Assembly (NCBI GenBank): GCA_017557635.1
Contig: JAFYYH010000011.1
Span: 1-64,000 of the forward strand
Origin: Bacteroidaceae bacterium
GTDB taxonomy: Bacteria > Bacteroidota > Bacteroidia > Bacteroidales > Bacteroidaceae
DNA: 64,000 nt
Reading direction: 5' to 3'
Shown: positions 49,192 through 56,718 of the stretch, one piece after another
How positions within the stretch are numbered: position 1 is the stretch's first letter
How the letters are laid out: each line of letters starts with the position of its first letter
Notes under the pieces: generated by a model
The model's database searches: none
Seen by the model: the letters and a program-made list of their open reading frames with translations, nothing else
Told to the model about the DNA's origin: nothing
Program-made: the position numbers and the translations under genes

Positions 49192-49971
49192 TTAATATGA
49201 TCCGGTGTAAATTGCGCGGATGGGAAGACCTGCGCGACGGGGTCTTGACTTGACTACATGGTTGTCAACGTCACCGTGCTCAAGCCATACGCAGGTTGCC
49301 TCGGTTGTGCTGTATTTCAGACTTTCGGGGTCCTGATAGAGGGAGTTGCACCAATACCATCCGTACTGGCCTACAAATCTTGCATGGTCGGAGTCATTCA
49401 TACCTGCCAGAGGGATGAAAATGCTGTTTCCTTCATAGCCCTTGCGGACACTCGTAAAGAGGAATCCTCCGACTCCGTTCAGTTTGCACCATTTGGCGGT
49501 GCAGTTCTTCTTTGTAGTAAGTTCGTTGAAGTCCTGCTTGCTGGGAATGTGCCAATCCTCACCCAGAAGCTGTGTCGGAGCCTCATCTTCCGGCTGAAGG
49601 GTGGTTATTCCGTCATATTTTCCTCTGTCCCTGTCGAGGCAGTATTTGAACAGTTCCACTCCGTCGTCATCGGACCAGCGGTATGAAGGCCATCCAAAGT
49701 CGTTCTTGGCTTCTGTCTCGCCCCATGCAAAGAAGGAACCGGTCTGTTCGGGGCTGGTTGCTCCCATGTTGCATACGGCCCAGAGATTGCCTGATGTAAG
49801 TCCCAGGTCAACTACCTCATAATCCTTGCCGTCTTTTGCTGTGATGAGTTGTATGCCTTTATTGACATCTTCCATCTTGATTGCGTCGGGATCCTCTTTC
49901 TCGCATCCGGTAAGGACTATTGATGACAGTGATACCATGGCAATCGAAAGGAGCAGAAAATTCTTTTTCAT
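49192..49971 (-). CDS. FISUMP-type lipoprotein
   Basis: A 259-aa predicted lipoprotein (MKKNFLLLSIAMVSLSSIVL, lipobox TGC). The mature part has the pattern of the fibrobacter-succinogenes major paralogous (FISUMP-like) domain often seen in Bacteroidetes: EVVDLGLTSGNLWAVCNMGA, SFFAWGETEAKNDFGWPSY, DWHIPSKQDFNEL, and a closing RPRRAGLPIRAIY. These proteins are surface or periplasmic and rich in Trp and Gly, resembling C-type-lectin-like folds in places. Function unknown. Single gene with a TAATTTCG -7 box upstream. Confidence 0.8.
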   Translation of the reverse strand: MKKNFLLLSIAMVSLSSIVLTGCEKEDPDAIKMEDVNKGIQLITAKDGKDYEVVDLGLTSGNLWAVCNMGATSPEQTGSFFAWGETEAKNDFGWPSYRWSDDDGVELFKYCLDRDRGKYDGITTLQPEDEAPTQLLGEDWHIPSKQDFNELTTKKNCTAKWCKLNGVGGFLFTSVRKGYEGNSIFIPLAGMNDSDHARFVGQYGWYWCNSLYQDPESLKYSTTEATCVWLEHGDVDNHVVKSRPRRAGLPIRAIYTGSY

Positions 49972-50002
49972 TTTTGTTTAAGCTTATAATTGGTTGTTGT
50001 CG

Positions 50003-50010
50003 CGAAATTA
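50003..50010 (-). promoter_or_regulatory. -7 box of the FISUMP gene (TAATTTCG)
   Basis: Minus-strand TAATTTCG, 31 bases before the ATG at 49971. The same octamer as at 1869 and 60798. Confidence 0.45.
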
Positions 50011-50031
50011 CAAAAAAAGTGAGTCTGTTGT

Positions 50032-50721
50032 TCATTTGACGGCACAATACATGCGGCAGACGCCGAACATGAACTGCCGCGCACGGACTGTGCTGAATCC
50101 TGCTTCCTTGAGCATGGGTATGAATTTCTCGGGAAGCGGGAATTTCAGGATGGAGTCGGGCAGGTAGGTGAACGCTCCTGTATTACCCGTCATGGATGCG
50201 CCTATTTTGGGCAGGATCTTGAGCGAATAGAACTTGTAGAAACTGAATATCAGTCTGTTCTTGGGGTAGGAGAGTTCCAGGATAATGAGTTTGCCTCCGG
50301 GTTTGAGAACGCGGAGCATCTCCTCAAGACCCTTCATGAGGTTCTCAAAGTTGCGTACTCCGAACGCCACGCAGACGCGGTCGAACGTGCCGTCTGCGAA
50401 ACGCAGGTTCTCGGCATCGCCGACCTCAAGGTCGATGGGCAGTCCCTGACATTTGGCTTTTCCAACCTCAAGCATGCCCTCGGACAGGTCAATTCCCGTT
50501 ACATGCGAGCCCTGTGCGGCTTTCTTTGTTACGGCTATGGCAAAATCGGCCGTGCCGGTGGCTACGTCCAGAACCTCAATGGGCTGGTCGGTATCGGCAA
50601 TGGCTCGAACGGCCTTGCGGCGCCACGAGCGGTCGGCTCCGAATGACGAGATATGGTTGAAACGGTCATATTTGACCGCGATGTCGTCAAAGAGTTCGCG
50701 TATTCCTTCTTTCTTGGGCAT
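50032..50721 (-). CDS. ubiE: Demethylmenaquinone methyltransferase
   Basis: SAM-dependent C-methylation of demethylmenaquinone, last step of menaquinone synthesis. 229 aa. Motifs are IAVKYDRFNHISSFGADRSW, the SAM loop EVLDVATGTADFAIAV, DLSEGMLEVGKAKC, FDRVCVAFGVRNFEN and VLKPGGKLIILELSYPKN. Begins 2 bases after menA, so the two quinone genes form one unit. Also called menG. Confidence 0.94.
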   Translation of the reverse strand: MPKKEGIRELFDDIAVKYDRFNHISSFGADRSWRRKAVRAIADTDQPIEVLDVATGTADFAIAVTKKAAQGSHVTGIDLSEGMLEVGKAKCQGLPIDLEVGDAENLRFADGTFDRVCVAFGVRNFENLMKGLEEMLRVLKPGGKLIILELSYPKNRLIFSFYKFYSLKILPKIGASMTGNTGAFTYLPDSILKFPLPEKFIPMLKEAGFSTVRARQFMFGVCRMYCAVK

Positions 50722-50723
50722 AT

Positions 50724-51620
50724 TTATTGAAGTATGTATCCTGTGCCTGCGAGCAGGGCGAATATGAATGTCGAGATAACCAGCATGGGGAGCATGGGAT
50801 CAAGTTCCCGGCCGGACCGTTTCCACACTCCGGCAAGATGTTTTGCGTAGAGCGGGAGGGTGATTATATAAAGGTAGGGGAGCCAGCCGTTTGTAAACAA
50901 TATTGTGTAAAGCAGCATCAGTGCCCATCCGCCTGAAATCAGTATCGTGTGATATATCTTGGCCCTGTGTTCGCCCAATTTGAGCGGAACTGTCACGCGG
51001 TTGGCGGCATCGGTTTTCATGTCACGTATGTTGTTTACGTTCAGCACTCCTACGCTGAAGAGTCCGATGGCGGCACCGGGAATCAGAGTGGCGGGTTCAA
51101 TGGCATGTGCGCATACAAAGTAGCCGCCGGCTACGGGAACGAGTCCGAAGAAAATGAATACGAATATATCGCCCAGACCACGGTAACCGTACGGTTTTTT
51201 TCCGAGTGTATAGTGCATGGCGGCCCAGATGGCTGCGGCTCCCAGAATCACAAGACTCTCGGACTGTATGCAGAATATCGTCTTGAACGATGCACGGATC
51301 ATTCCGAGTCCGAATATGCAGCATACCAGCACCATTACTCTTATGCATGAACGCATCTCATCCTCGGTAAGTCCGCCCTCCTGCATGCTGTACTGAGGAC
51401 CCGACCTGTCTTCGCCGTCCACGCCGCTAAGCCAGTCACCCAGCTCATTGGAAAGATTGGAAAGTATCTGCAAAGAAACAGTTGTGAATATGGTAAGCAC
51501 AATAACGTACCAAGGGATATTATGTTCACCGCAAGCAAACATAATACCCAAAGAAATCCCCGCCAAAGATAAAGGCAGGGTTCTAAGTCTCATGGATCTT
51601 ATTACCGCTTTGAAAGTCAT
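50724..51620 (-). CDS. menA: 1,4-dihydroxy-2-naphthoate polyprenyltransferase
   Basis: UbiA-family membrane enzyme attaching the polyprenyl tail to DHNA in menaquinone synthesis. 298 aa from the ATG at 51620, with about eight to nine TM helices. The two Asp-rich motifs are NLSNELGDWLSGVDGEDR and NVNNIRDMKTDAANR. MRLRTLPLSLAGISLGIMF is the typical N-terminal helix; a start at that Met (51593) is also possible. A -7 box TACCTTTG ends only 4 bases before the ATG at 51620, so the mRNA may be leaderless. Upstream partner of ubiE. Confidence 0.93.
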   Translation of the reverse strand: MTFKAVIRSMRLRTLPLSLAGISLGIMFACGEHNIPWYVIVLTIFTTVSLQILSNLSNELGDWLSGVDGEDRSGPQYSMQEGGLTEDEMRSCIRVMVLVCCIFGLGMIRASFKTIFCIQSESLVILGAAAIWAAMHYTLGKKPYGYRGLGDIFVFIFFGLVPVAGGYFVCAHAIEPATLIPGAAIGLFSVGVLNVNNIRDMKTDAANRVTVPLKLGEHRAKIYHTILISGGWALMLLYTILFTNGWLPYLYIITLPLYAKHLAGVWKRSGRELDPMLPMLVISTFIFALLAGTGYILQ

Positions 51621-51624
51621 GCCA

Positions 51625-51632
51625 CAAAGGTA
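51625..51632 (-). promoter_or_regulatory. -7 box of menA (TACCTTTG)
   Basis: Exact TAnnTTTG match on the minus strand, 4 bases before ATG 51620. It shows that the frame to 51635 is too long. Confidence 0.6.
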
Positions 51633-51667
51633 CAAAAAAATCCGGCCGTGAAGCCGGATTCTTGCTT

Positions 51668-51741
51668 TGGAGGTACCTGGCGGACTCGAACCGCCGTACT
51701 CGGTTTTGCAGACCGATACCTAGCCGCTCGGTCAAGGTACC
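51668..51741 (-). tRNA. tRNA-Cys (GCA)
   Basis: The minus strand folds into a full cloverleaf: acceptor GGTACCT/AGGTACC, anticodon stem with loop CTGCAAA giving anticodon GCA, and a T arm containing GGTTCGAGTCC. The discriminator is T, as expected for tRNA-Cys, and CCA (51668-51670) is encoded. The body is 51671-51741 with 3 more bases for CCA and the discriminator overlap. A TACCTTTG box lies upstream at 51759-51766. Confidence 0.95.
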
Positions 51742-52056
51742 AATTGCTTTTGCGGATGCAAAGGTAATGGAAATTTTTTAACTACCTTATCTGTGTTACG
51801 TTTTATTTCCAAAAAAATACCATGCCAAAAGGTGAATTCTTTAAAAATTGTGAATTTGTCGTTTCGAACATTTTAATGGAACAATCATTAATCAATTTGG
51901 GAACAATTAATAAAGTCGTGAATAATTCAGTAACTAATTTTGTCACGAACAAAAAAGATAAAAATAATTTAATCTTATACCTTTTCCAATAATTGATAGA
52001 AAACGACTCCGAGTGATTTGATTGTAGTCACTCGGAGTTGTTTTTTGTTTATCTGT
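51742..52056. other. AT-rich gene-poor region between tRNA-Cys and clpB
   Basis: 315 bases. It holds the tRNA-Cys promoter (-7 box TACCTTTG, minus strand, 51759-51766), then about 230 bases far richer in A and T than the rest of the window, then a hairpin at 52002-52042. A 56-codon plus-strand frame (51822-51992, MPKGEFFKNCEFVVSNILM...) is open but has low-complexity composition, no family resemblance and no clear promoter, so I do not call it a gene. Confidence 0.6.
52002..52046. terminator. Bidirectional hairpin terminator downstream of clpB
   Basis: A 15-bp stem (52002-52016 with 52028-52042; AACGACTCCGAGTGA and TCACTCGGAGTTGTT) with one mismatch. The T run is longer on the plus strand (52041-52046) than on the minus strand, although the only clear gene ending here is clpB on the minus strand. 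Confidence 0.75.
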
Positions 52057-54213
52057 TTAGCTGAAAACAAGTTGTCCGTCCACTGCAGAGGCCTTTACGG
52101 GCTTGTTACGGTCTATCTGACCGGACAGGATCATTGTAGAAAGATTATTCAGAAGCAGAGTCTGCAAAGCACGTTTTACAGGACGGGCTCCGAATTCGGG
52201 ATCAAATCCGGCCTCTGAAATGAGGTCTATGGCTGATTCGTCAATCGTCAGGTTGATTCCGCTCTCGGCAAGCATGCGGCATACGCCTTCGGTCTGCAGC
52301 TTTACAATCTGCCTTATCTCTGATTCACGCAACGGCATGAATACTACTGTCTCGTCAATACGGTTCAGGAACTCCGGACGTATGGTCTGCTTGAGCATTT
52401 CGAGCAGATGCTTGCGTGTCTCGTCAAGCCACTCCTGGCGGCTTTCGTCGGATTTGCCTATCTGAGCCGATTTTTCGCGTATGTAATCACTTCCCAGATT
52501 ACTGGTCATAATGATTATGGTATTCTTGAAATTGACCGTACGGCCTTTGTTATCGGTCAGACGGCCGTCATCCAATACCTGCAGCAGAATGTTGAACACG
52601 TCGGGGTGAGCCTTCTCAATCTCATCGAACAGAACGACAGAGTAGGGTTTACGGCGGACTGCCTCAGTCAACTGGCCGCCCTCGTCATAACCGACGTATC
52701 CGGGAGGCGCTCCGATAAGACGTGTCACTGAGAATTTCTCCTGATATTCACTCATATCTATTCGGGTCATGAGTTTCTCATCGTTGAACAGATATTCGGC
52801 AAGTGCCTTGGCAAGTTCAGTCTTACCCACGCCAGTAGTTCCCAGGAATATGAAACTGCCTATAGGGCGTTTGGGATCCTGCAGTCCGGCACGGCTGCGG
52901 CGCACGGCGTTTGCAACGGCGCTGATGGCCTCCTCCTGGCCGACTACACGCTTGTGCAGTTCCTCTTCAAGATGCAGAAGCTTTTCACGCTCGCTCTCAA
53001 GCATACGGTTAACGGGTATTCCTGTCCAGCGTGAAACCACCTCGGCTATGTCATCGGCGGTAACCTCCTCCTTTACAAGGGCGCTGTCGCCCTGCTTGGA
53101 GTGGAGTTCCTCCTGAATCTTTGCTATGTCCTGTTCCAGTTCCTTGAGCTTGCCGTAACGGATCTCGGCTACACGGCCGTAGTTGCCGTCACGTTCGGCG
53201 TTATCGGCCTCAATTTTGAGCTGCTCTATGCGCTGCTTGTCCTGCTGGATGCGTGATACCAGGTTCTTCTCGGACTCCCATTTCTCACGGATGGTCTTTT
53301 CCTGTTTCTGCAGGTCGTCAATCTCAGCATTAAGCTGTTTGAGCTTGACGGTGTCGTTCTCGCGCTTGATGGCGGCACGCTCTATCTCAAGCTGTTTGAG
53401 ACGGCGGGTTATCTCATCCAGTTCCTCGGGGACCGAGTTACGTTCCATACGCAGTTTGGCTGCAGCCTCATCCATAAGGTCGATGGCCTTATCAGGCAGG
53501 AAACGGTCGGTTATGTAACGGTTTGAGAGTTCCACGGCGGCTATTACGGCCTCATCCATGATACGAACCTTATGATGGTTCTCATAGCGCTCCTTCAAGC
53601 CACGCAGTATAGAGATTGAACTCTGTACATCGGGCTCATCGACCATGACGGTCTGGAATCGGCGCTCCAGGGCCTTGTCCTTTTCAAAGTACTTCTGATA
53701 CTCGTTCAGTGTGGTTGCGCCGATGGCACGCAGGTCACCGCGGGCAAGGGCGGGTTTGAGGATGTTTGCGGCATCCATGGCGCCTTCGCCGGCTCCGGCT
53801 CCCACAAGGGTGTGGATCTCATCGATGAACAGTATGAAACTGCCATCGGACTGTATCACCTCATTTATTACGCCCTTGAGACGCTCCTCGAATTCACCTT
53901 TATACTTGGCACCTGCTACGAGAGCGCCCATATCGAGCGAATATACTGTCTTTGATTTAAGGTTCTCGGGTACGTCGCCGCGTACGATACGCTGGGCGAG
54001 ACCTTCAATTATTGCGGTCTTACCGGTACCCGGTTCACCTATAAGGATAGGGTTGTTCTTGGTTCGGCGGCTCAGTATCTGTAGAACACGCCTTATCTCC
54101 TCGTCACGGCCTATGACCGGATCGAGTTTGCCCTTGCGCGCCCGTTCATTAAGGTTAATGGCGAACTGCTCAAGGTTCTGCGGTTTGTTCTGATTGTTCT
54201 GACTGTATTCCAT
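52057..54213 (-). CDS. clpB: ClpB disaggregase lacking the N-terminal domain
   Basis: ATP-dependent disaggregase that works with DnaK to rescue aggregated proteins. 718 aa against about 860 for usual ClpB. It starts just before AAA-1 ([20 protein letters not shown]), so the Clp N-domain of about 145 residues is absent, and nothing resembling it is encoded upstream. AAA-1 Walker A is 59-66 (GEPGTGKT). The coiled-coil M domain (about 270-380) is present ([20 protein letters not shown]), as are AAA-2 Walker [13 protein letters not shown], Walker [17 protein letters not shown] and the pore loop [13 protein letters not shown]. It resembles the short ClpB made from an internal start in E. coli. A 27-bp palindrome overlaps its probable promoter. 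Confidence 0.93.
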   Translation of the reverse strand: MEYSQNNQNKPQNLEQFAINLNERARKGKLDPVIGRDEEIRRVLQILSRRTKNNPILIGEPGTGKTAIIEGLAQRIVRGDVPENLKSKTVYSLDMGALVAGAKYKGEFEERLKGVINEVIQSDGSFILFIDEIHTLVGAGAGEGAMDAANILKPALARGDLRAIGATTLNEYQKYFEKDKALERRFQTVMVDEPDVQSSISILRGLKERYENHHKVRIMDEAVIAAVELSNRYITDRFLPDKAIDLMDEAAAKLRMERNSVPEELDEITRRLKQLEIERAAIKRENDTVKLKQLNAEIDDLQKQEKTIREKWESEKNLVSRIQQDKQRIEQLKIEADNAERDGNYGRVAEIRYGKLKELEQDIAKIQEELHSKQGDSALVKEEVTADDIAEVVSRWTGIPVNRMLESEREKLLHLEEELHKRVVGQEEAISAVANAVRRSRAGLQDPKRPIGSFIFLGTTGVGKTELAKALAEYLFNDEKLMTRIDMSEYQEKFSVTRLIGAPPGYVGYDEGGQLTEAVRRKPYSVVLFDEIEKAHPDVFNILLQVLDDGRLTDNKGRTVNFKNTIIIMTSNLGSDYIREKSAQIGKSDESRQEWLDETRKHLLEMLKQTIRPEFLNRIDETVVFMPLRESEIRQIVKLQTEGVCRMLAESGINLTIDESAIDLISEAGFDPEFGARPVKRALQTLLLNNLSTMILSGQIDRNKPVKASAVDGQLVFS

Positions 54214-54265
54214 AGTGTCTGTTTTTTATTTCTATGGAAGTGTACGCAACAAGCAGACCACAAGC

Positions 54266-54300
54266 CATTCTGCGACAAATTGTCACAGAATGCAAATTTG
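54266..54300 (-). promoter_or_regulatory. Palindromic candidate operator and -7 box of clpB
   Basis: 54266-54292 is a 27-base palindrome (13-base arms around a central A, one mismatch; arms CATTCTGnGACAA). It abuts CAAATTTG (54293-54300), seven of eight bases of a -7 box read on the minus strand, so transcription would begin inside the palindrome. No T run follows, so it is unlikely to be a terminator. It is not the CIRCE sequence. Confidence 0.5.
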
Positions 54301-54326
54301 ATGCTGACAGATTGACAATCAGTTAA

Positions 54327-55058
54327 TTAGAGTCTCTGCTTAACTATCTCATAGATAAGGATTCCCGCTGCAACCGATACGTTGAGCGACTCTATCTTAC
54401 CTAAGATCGGGATACGTGCCCATTCATCGCAGAGTGCCAGGTGCTCCTGTGGAATACCCTTGTCCTCGGCACCCATAATGAGGCATACGGGACCGCGGTA
54501 ATCACCTTTGGTGTAGTCCTTGTCACCCTTCTCAGTGGCTCCTACAATGCGGATTCCGCAGTTCTTGAGATATTTGATTGTTGAACTTATCTGATTCTCA
54601 CGGCAGACGGGAAGCGTATGGAGTGCTCCGGCTGATGTCTTGATGGCATCGGCATTTACGCTTACGCTGTTCTTGGAAGGAATGATGATGGCATCCACGC
54701 CGGCGCATTCGGCGGTACGGGCAATGGCTCCGAAGTTGCGGACATCGGTCACACCGTCAAGCAGTACAAAGAACGGGTCCTTGCCCTCCTCGAACAGGGT
54801 GGGGACAAGATCCTCCACATGCTGGTAGGTTATCTGCGTGGTGAAGGCTATCACGCCCTGGTGGTTCTTGCGTGTGATGCGGTTCAAGCGCTCAACGGGA
54901 ACTCTCTGGACGGGGATATCCAATCCTTTGATTGCTGCAAAAAGCTCCTTGGAGAGGTCTCCCTGCATGTCTTTCTTGATGAGCAGGCGGTCAATCTGCT
55001 TGCCTGCCTGAACTGCTTCAATCACGGCACGTATGCCAAAGATTATTTCATCTTCCAT
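54327..55058 (-). CDS. rlmB: 23S rRNA (guanosine(2251)-2'-O)-methyltransferase RlmB-like
   Basis: SpoU/TrmH-family 2'-O-methyltransferase with a trefoil knot, 243 aa from the ATG at 55058 (a TTG at 55067 also exists). An N-terminal substrate-binding domain (IIFGIRAVIEAVQAGKQIDR) precedes the three SpoU motifs: LDGVTDVRNFGAIARTAECA, VCLIMGAEDKGIPQEHLALC and LNVSVAAGILIYEIVKQRL. RlmB is the best fit; other TrmH paralogues cannot be fully excluded. Overlaps the 3' end of recN by 11 bases, last in the dnaN run. Confidence 0.88.
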   Translation of the reverse strand: MEDEIIFGIRAVIEAVQAGKQIDRLLIKKDMQGDLSKELFAAIKGLDIPVQRVPVERLNRITRKNHQGVIAFTTQITYQHVEDLVPTLFEEGKDPFFVLLDGVTDVRNFGAIARTAECAGVDAIIIPSKNSVSVNADAIKTSAGALHTLPVCRENQISSTIKYLKNCGIRIVGATEKGDKDYTKGDYRGPVCLIMGAEDKGIPQEHLALCDEWARIPILGKIESLNVSVAAGILIYEIVKQRL

Positions 55059-56718
55059 TGTTGTCAATCAGTGTTTTTGCATTGTCAAGAGCTGCCTGTG
55101 TAAGCGTAGCACCGCTCATCATCGAGGCAATCTCACGTATTCTTTCATTATAGTCAAGGAGTGCTATGCGGGTGCGGGTGGCATCCTTCTCCTCGGTTTT
55201 GTAAACTTTGTAATGGGTGTGGCCAAGTGCTGCAATCTGGGGCAGGTGGGTGATGGCCAGAACCTGACGGCCTCCGCCGGCCATCTGTTCCATGAGCAGA
55301 GCCATCTTCTCGGCTACTGCGCCCGATACGCCCGTGTCAATCTCATCAAAGATGATTGTGGGCAGTGTGCGTACGCTTGCTATGAGTGACTTGACGGAGA
55401 GCATTACGCGGGCTATTTCACCGCCTGATGCCACCTGTGACAGCTCCTGCATGGGAACGGCCTTGTTTGCAGAAAACATGAACCTGAGGTCGTCATGTCC
55501 CGTACGGTCATACTCGGCTGCAGGCCTTATGTCTATTCCGAACTGAATATTTGGAATGCCTAATGGAACGAGCAGCGCCTTGATATCCTTTATAATGACA
55601 TCCGATGCCTTCTGACGGGATTTGGTGAGCTCTGCGGCTCTCTTCTCCATCTCCCCACGTGCAGCCTCAACCTGACGGGTCAGTTTCTCAATGTCAAGTT
55701 CATACGAGCCGCTGCGGTCCAGGCGCGTGCGTATGCTTTCGGCAAGTTCCAGTAGTTCTGATATGTTCTCTTTCTTATGCTTCTTGAGCAGGGTGTAAAT
55801 CAGATCCAGACGCTCGTTTACCTGTTCCAGGCGGGCGGGATCAAAGTTTATGCCTTCCTGAGCGTCATCGACGGTTTCGGCTATGTCCTTGAGTTCAATC
55901 AGGCAACTGTCCAGACGTTCCGACAGTTCCTGCGCCTGCGGCCAGTTCTTCTGTGCGGAGCGGAGTGACTGCAGCGAACTGCGAAGGCGTGTCAGAGTTC
56001 CGTCTTCATCGCCAGAGATAAGTTCCGATGCACGGAATAGCTCCTGCTTTATCTCTTCGGCATGTTCCAGGAGATCAGACTCCTGCTCGAGCTCCTGGAG
56101 TTCACCCTCCTTGAGGCGGGCATCGTCAAGTCCCTTGAGCTGGAACTCAAGATACTCGCGGTCGGTGTTGTCGGACTCGAACTCGGCCTTGAGGCGTGCC
56201 AGATCGGCTTTCAGTTTGGACCAGTTGTCAAAACCCTGCTCATAGGCGGCCTTGATATCCGCATTTGCGGCTATTGTATCCACAACATCCAGCTGGAAGG
56301 ACTGTGTGCCCAATGCCAGGTTCTGATGCTGTGAGTGTATGTCGATAAGGCGGCATCCCAGGTCACGCATCTGATTGAGTGATACGGGGGTGTCGTTTAT
56401 GAATGCGCGGCTCTTGCCGGACTGCAGGAGTTCGCGGCGGAGTGTAGTGTCGTCAGGATAATAATCCAGTCCGTTGTCAGTAAAGAACTGCTCCAGACCG
56501 TATCCGGCAACAGAGAAAGTACCCTCAATTGTGCATTTGTCGGCGCCCTGCATTATGGTTTTGGAGTCGGCGCGGCCTCCCAGCAACAGGTTCATGGCAC
56601 CCAGAATTATGGATTTACCGGCGCCTGTCTCACCGGTCATGACTGAAAAACCCTCCTGGAAATCTATGTCCAGACGGTCTATCAGAACGTAATTGTTTAT
56701 GTGTATTTCCTTAAGCAT
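55048..56718 (-). CDS. recN: DNA repair protein RecN
   Basis: SMC-like ATPase acting in double-strand break repair. 556 aa from the ATG at 56718 (MLKEIHINNYVLIDRLDIDF). Walker A is in MTGETGAGKSIILGAMNLLL. A coiled coil of about 300 residues follows (for example LEQESDLLEHAEEIKQELFR). The C-terminal half has signature LSQVASGGEIARVMLSVKSL and Walker B TIIFDEIDTGVSGAVAEKMA. It overlaps the stop codon of the coaBC fusion gene by one base (ATGA) and rlmB by 11 bases. Confidence 0.95.
   Translation of the reverse strand: MLKEIHINNYVLIDRLDIDFQEGFSVMTGETGAGKSIILGAMNLLLGGRADSKTIMQGADKCTIEGTFSVAGYGLEQFFTDNGLDYYPDDTTLRRELLQSGKSRAFINDTPVSLNQMRDLGCRLIDIHSQHQNLALGTQSFQLDVVDTIAANADIKAAYEQGFDNWSKLKADLARLKAEFESDNTDREYLEFQLKGLDDARLKEGELQELEQESDLLEHAEEIKQELFRASELISGDEDGTLTRLRSSLQSLRSAQKNWPQAQELSERLDSCLIELKDIAETVDDAQEGINFDPARLEQVNERLDLIYTLLKKHKKENISELLELAESIRTRLDRSGSYELDIEKLTRQVEAARGEMEKRAAELTKSRQKASDVIIKDIKALLVPLGIPNIQFGIDIRPAAEYDRTGHDDLRFMFSANKAVPMQELSQVASGGEIARVMLSVKSLIASVRTLPTIIFDEIDTGVSGAVAEKMALLMEQMAGGGRQVLAITHLPQIAALGHTHYKVYKTEEKDATRTRIALLDYNERIREIASMMSGATLTQAALDNAKTLIDNNGR

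Noticed and set aside
51822-51992. 56-codon AT-rich frame
   Set aside because: No clear promoter, composition like the surrounding AT-rich spacer, no family resemblance. Kept only as a finding.
54214-54326. Remnant of a ClpB N-domain upstream of clpB
   Set aside because: Only 113 bases, containing the palindrome and promoter; no frame resembles the N-domain.
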